Origin: Telopea speciosissima
Taxonomy: Eukaryota > Streptophyta > Magnoliopsida > Proteales > Proteaceae
Direction of reading: 5' to 3'
NCBI RefSeq assembly: GCF_018873765.1
Contig: NC_057925.1
Span: forward strand, 12,101,568 to 12,165,567
DNA length: 64,000 bases
Positions within the stretch are counted from its first letter, which is position 1; each line of letters opens with the position of its first letter. Both the position numbers and the translations under genes were made by a program. Below are positions 61,391-64,000 of this stretch, in pieces. The notes under the pieces were generated by a model that searched no databases, was not told where the DNA came from, and saw only the letters and a program-made list of their open reading frames with translations.

Positions 61391-61800
61391 CTAAGAAATT
61401 GACGAAGGGTCCCACATGTATTTATTTTTCCACACGGAAGCGATTCACTCTATCTCTTGTTGTGACAACATAGACCTAAAAACATAACCACAAGTCAATT
61501 GACGAAGGGATCCACATGTATTTATTTTTCCACAAGGAAGCAATTCACTCTATCTCTTGTTGTGACAACATAGACCTAAAAACGTAACCACAAGTCAATT
61601 GACGAAAGGACCTACATGTGTTTATTTTTCCACATGGAAGCGATTCACTCTATCTCTTGTTGTGACAACATAGACCGAAAAACGTAACCACAAGTCAATT
61701 GACAAAGGGACCTACACGTGTTTAGTTTTCTACATGGAATCGATTCACTTTTATCTCTTGTTGTGACAACATAGGCCTAAAAACGTAATCACGAGTCAAC
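61391..61800. repeat. 100-bp tandem repeat, four units
   Basis: Markers 'caagtcaattgac' at 61,491, 61,591 and 61,691 (and a diverged one at 61,791) give a period of 100 bases. Each unit has TTGAC (W-box core), TTTTTCCAC(A/G) and 'attcact(c)tatctcttgttgtgacaacatag'. Confidence 0.88.
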
Positions 61801-62640
61801 AAATATGATGAATTGACGGAGCTTTTTCGTATAACATGGGGTCAACAAAAAACATTGAAACGCAATCACTGTCCACTGCTGATTGGGGTAAGGCAGGTTA
61901 TATCCCCCTTGTATTTTTTTTTCCTATCTCAATAAAATCTTAGGGACCAATTCGGGTCTCAGGTAATATTCAGGATAAAAATAAAATAAAAAAAATTAGG
62001 TATTCAAAATATATGATGGAAGCCATTTTTTTCTCTATGCTTTCCCATAATAAACTTCTTTCTCTTTTATTTTTCATGTTAAAATTCAAGTGAGAAATCA
62101 TTCCAAAATGAAATACAACTTACAATGATTGATTAAATTTGCAAAAGTTTTTGTTGAGAGAGAATCAAATGGAATATTAAACATCAAGCTCCGGACTAAA
62201 GATATATTGAAAAATGAAATACAACTTACAAGAATTAACTAAATATATAAAAAAAAAAATTTGGTTAAAAAATAGATTCAATTTTGTATTTTTATCTTTG
62301 TTTCTCTTTCTTTTGAGATGGTTAAAACATTCGGTTCTGGTTCAGGGTCTCATTGAACTCACACCAATTAGACTCAAATCTATATCTAATGGTTTTTAGA
62401 TTGGTTGCGTGTCAAATTTCAGCCTTAAATTCAATCATTTACTTTTCATATAACGAATAATGACAAACTAAAAATGATTAATCATTATACCAGATTCATG
62501 CTTTGCAAGAACTATAACATTTCTATCTCTAACGGCATCTAATATTTATACGGATTTATTAGAAGTTAATACATTTATAATTTCCCTGTTTACTCCAAAA
62601 TTACATATTTTGAATCTATTGTATTTTCTGTCACATCTCC
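61801..62640. other. Intergenic sequence, duplicated flank
   Basis: 62,080-62,210 resembles 29,970-30,090 and 35,740-35,812, the flanks of copy C. A short A-run follows 'aataaaatcttagggacc' at about 61,930-61,995, like a LINE 3' tail. No gene is seen. Confidence 0.45.
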
Positions 62641-62693
62641 ACCATGCGGTGAGGGAGTGAGAACGAGAACAGGTGTTGGTTGTAGTAGAGTAG
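62641..62693 (-). pseudogene. MIK2-like copy E, first-exon stub
   Basis: The minus strand from 62,693 reads YSTTTNT, then Cys-Ser-Arg. This is the same start as copies B, C and D after their MA. Similarity fades after about 15 codons. The first codons are cut off by the gypsy element that starts at 62,694, so the ATG should lie beyond the right edge of the window. Confidence 0.7.
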
Positions 62694-64000
62694 TGTCACA
62701 GTCCGCCTAATCATGGCCCAAGGCTAAGACTTGCAAGGCCCATTGACATGGACCTTGGGCCAAGGAAGAACCAAGGTCTAGAACTCTCCATACTGGAAGA
62801 GGCTAGACTCATTCTAGAAGTATTGAAGAACCTTTAGAAGCTAGGAAAGATCTAGCAAGCTTCTAGAGCATTCTTGTAAATATCTAGGATTATTCTAGAC
62901 TCTATTCTAGAAGGTTCTCCACCGTTGGATGGAGGACACATGTAAATATCATAGCCATTCATCATAGGCTTGGTTGCCTATAAATAGAGGTGGCCTCATT
63001 TGGCCAAGGCATCAAGCAAGCAAGCTATCAAGTCTTGTACTAAAAGCTTTCAAGCCATTCAAGTGCATTCTTTCAAAAGTCTCTCTAGTGTTCTCTAAGT
63101 TCTCTTCCCAAGTCCCTTGCTAGAGTTGGTGAAAGGTTGACTTAGTGCTAGAGTGAGTGCTAAGTGCCGGCGCAGTTGCTTAGTAAGGTCTAAGGCCGTG
63201 ACAAGTGTGGTGTCAAAGCTTCGGTTGCAAGGGAAGATACTTGTAGATTCGACATCATGGCTAACGAATCGGAAGTGCTAGACATGATGGTGAGTGAGCA
63301 AGCCCGTGGGAGGGAGGCCATTCCCACCAAGGAGAGGCGAAGAGGCAAGGACAAGTCTGTGGACGTTAGTGGAACTATGGAGCCACGCCTAGCTCGGGTG
63401 GAGCTAGCAACGGCCGAGGTGAAGGAGCGCCTCGATGTAGTGGAGCAAAGTGGGGAGGAGCTCGAAGACCACATGATAGAGCTCAAGGAGGAGCTAGTGA
63501 GCCAAATGGGGGAGCTCAAGGAGTCCCTACAAACCACTCTCAACACCATAGTGCACGCCCAACAGGAAGAGTTTGCCAGCTTCAAGGCTCAAGTATGGGA
63601 AGCATTGGCCAAGATGGAGGCTCGCATTGATGAGGTACAAGCGGATTGGGTAATGTGTAGGAGGGCAGCGGCTGGGGGAGCCACTACCTCGCGTGAGGTA
63701 CCTAGGGTGGAGGTACCAAAGCCCAAGCCATTTGATGGGAAGAGAGATGCGCGGGAAGTCGACAACTTTGTGTGGCACATGGAGAGGTACTTCGAGGCGA
63801 TGGCACTCGAGGACGAGGCGACTAAGGTGCGGACCGCAACACTTTACCTCACCGACACAGTAACTCTATGGTGGCGAAGGAGGCATGCCGACATAGAAAG
63901 AGGTACGTGCACCATAGACTCCTGGGATGAGTTCAAGAAGAAATTAAAGAAGCAATTCTACCCAGAAAATGCTACTTACTTGGCTAGAAAAAGCCTTAAA
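62694..64000 (+). mobile_element. Ty3/gypsy retrotransposon, 5' part
   Basis: The 5' LTR is 62,694-63,203 (TGTCACAG...GTGACA) with CCTATAAATAGAG at 62,978-62,990. A possible primer-binding site, TGGTGTCAAAGC, starts at about 63,208. Gag follows and the element continues out of the window. Confidence 0.85.
63257..64000 (+). CDS. Ty3/gypsy Gag, partial (runs off the window)
   Basis: The frame is open for 248 codons from ATG 63,257 to the window end. The N-terminus is charged (MANESEVLDMMVSEQ). A helical, probably coiled-coil stretch follows (about residues 45-125: VKERLDVVEQ, LKEELVSQMGELKESL). Then comes the retrotransposon Gag domain: PKPKPFDGKRDAREVDNFV, LYLTDTVTLWWRRR, then WDEFKKKLKKQFYPEN. 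It packages element RNA in virus-like particles. There are no stops, and the LTR looks clean, so this element may be young. The strand opposite has spurious frames. Pol and the 3' LTR lie outside the window. Confidence 0.88.
   Translation, partial: MANESEVLDMMVSEQARGREAIPTKERRRGKDKSVDVSGTMEPRLARVELATAEVKERLDVVEQSGEELEDHMIELKEELVSQMGELKESLQTTLNTIVHAQQEEFASFKAQVWEALAKMEARIDEVQADWVMCRRAAAGGATTSREVPRVEVPKPKPFDGKRDAREVDNFVWHMERYFEAMALEDEATKVRTATLYLTDTVTLWWRRRHADIERGTCTIDSWDEFKKKLKKQFYPENATYLARKSLK

Overview
This is a stretch of plant nuclear genome. The genes carry introns, and the window is full of plant-type transposable elements: Ty1/copia, Ty3/gypsy, L1-type LINEs, hAT, Mutator-like and CACTA. 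I see no bacterial operon, CRISPR array, rRNA or tRNA. The host genes are leucine-rich-repeat receptor kinases of the MIK2-like type (LRR subfamily XII-like), all on the minus strand. The species cannot be named from the sequence. The large introns and dense nested transposons suggest a flowering plant with a sizeable genome.

Layout. The window is a decaying tandem array of one receptor-kinase gene. Copy A (about 2.2-6.9 kb) has only its last exon and part of its intron. Copy B (7,926-17,023) is the only member with an uninterrupted reading frame: exon 1 13,759-17,023, a 5.5 kb intron and exon 2 7,926-8,260, predicting 1,199 residues. Copy C (30,529-35,379) is a pseudogene with two stops and three frameshifts. 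Copy D (49,454-60,349) is broken by a 4.9 kb hAT transposon in exon 1, a stop and a small deletion. Copy E is a 50-base stub of a first exon at 62.65-62.69 kb, cut by a gypsy element that runs out of the window. Cellulose-synthase exon fragments lie at the 3' side of copies A and D, so the duplicated unit carried a piece of a neighbouring gene.

Mobile elements account for most of the rest. Many can be placed to the base by target-site duplications (TSDs). These are a solo LTR at the splice acceptor of copy A; a hAT MITE in the intron of A; a Mutator-like element in the intron of B that carries a PIF/Harbinger-derived gene fragment with a LINE inside it; a second LINE in the same intron; hAT MITEs upstream of B and D; a degraded copia at 24.2-28.7 kb; solo LTRs at 29.1, 36.4, 39.8 and 45.3 kb; an L1-type element with ORF1 but no ORF2 at 36.2-39.0 kb; a CACTA relic at 39-42.7 kb; a second possible Pack-MULE at 43.65 kb; and a non-coding LTR element in the intron of D. 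That last element contains a poly-C block that looks like an assembly error.

Function. Only copy B looks able to make a receptor: signal peptide, LRR ectodomain, one membrane helix and an RD-type kinase. Proteins of this class sense extracellular peptides or wall and immune cues. TATA boxes lie about 70-80 bases before the ATG of B and D and about 34 bases before that of C. B and D also share a promoter block and nearby tandem arrays. The history visible here is local gene duplication, LRR-pair expansion, unequal recombination and transposon damage.
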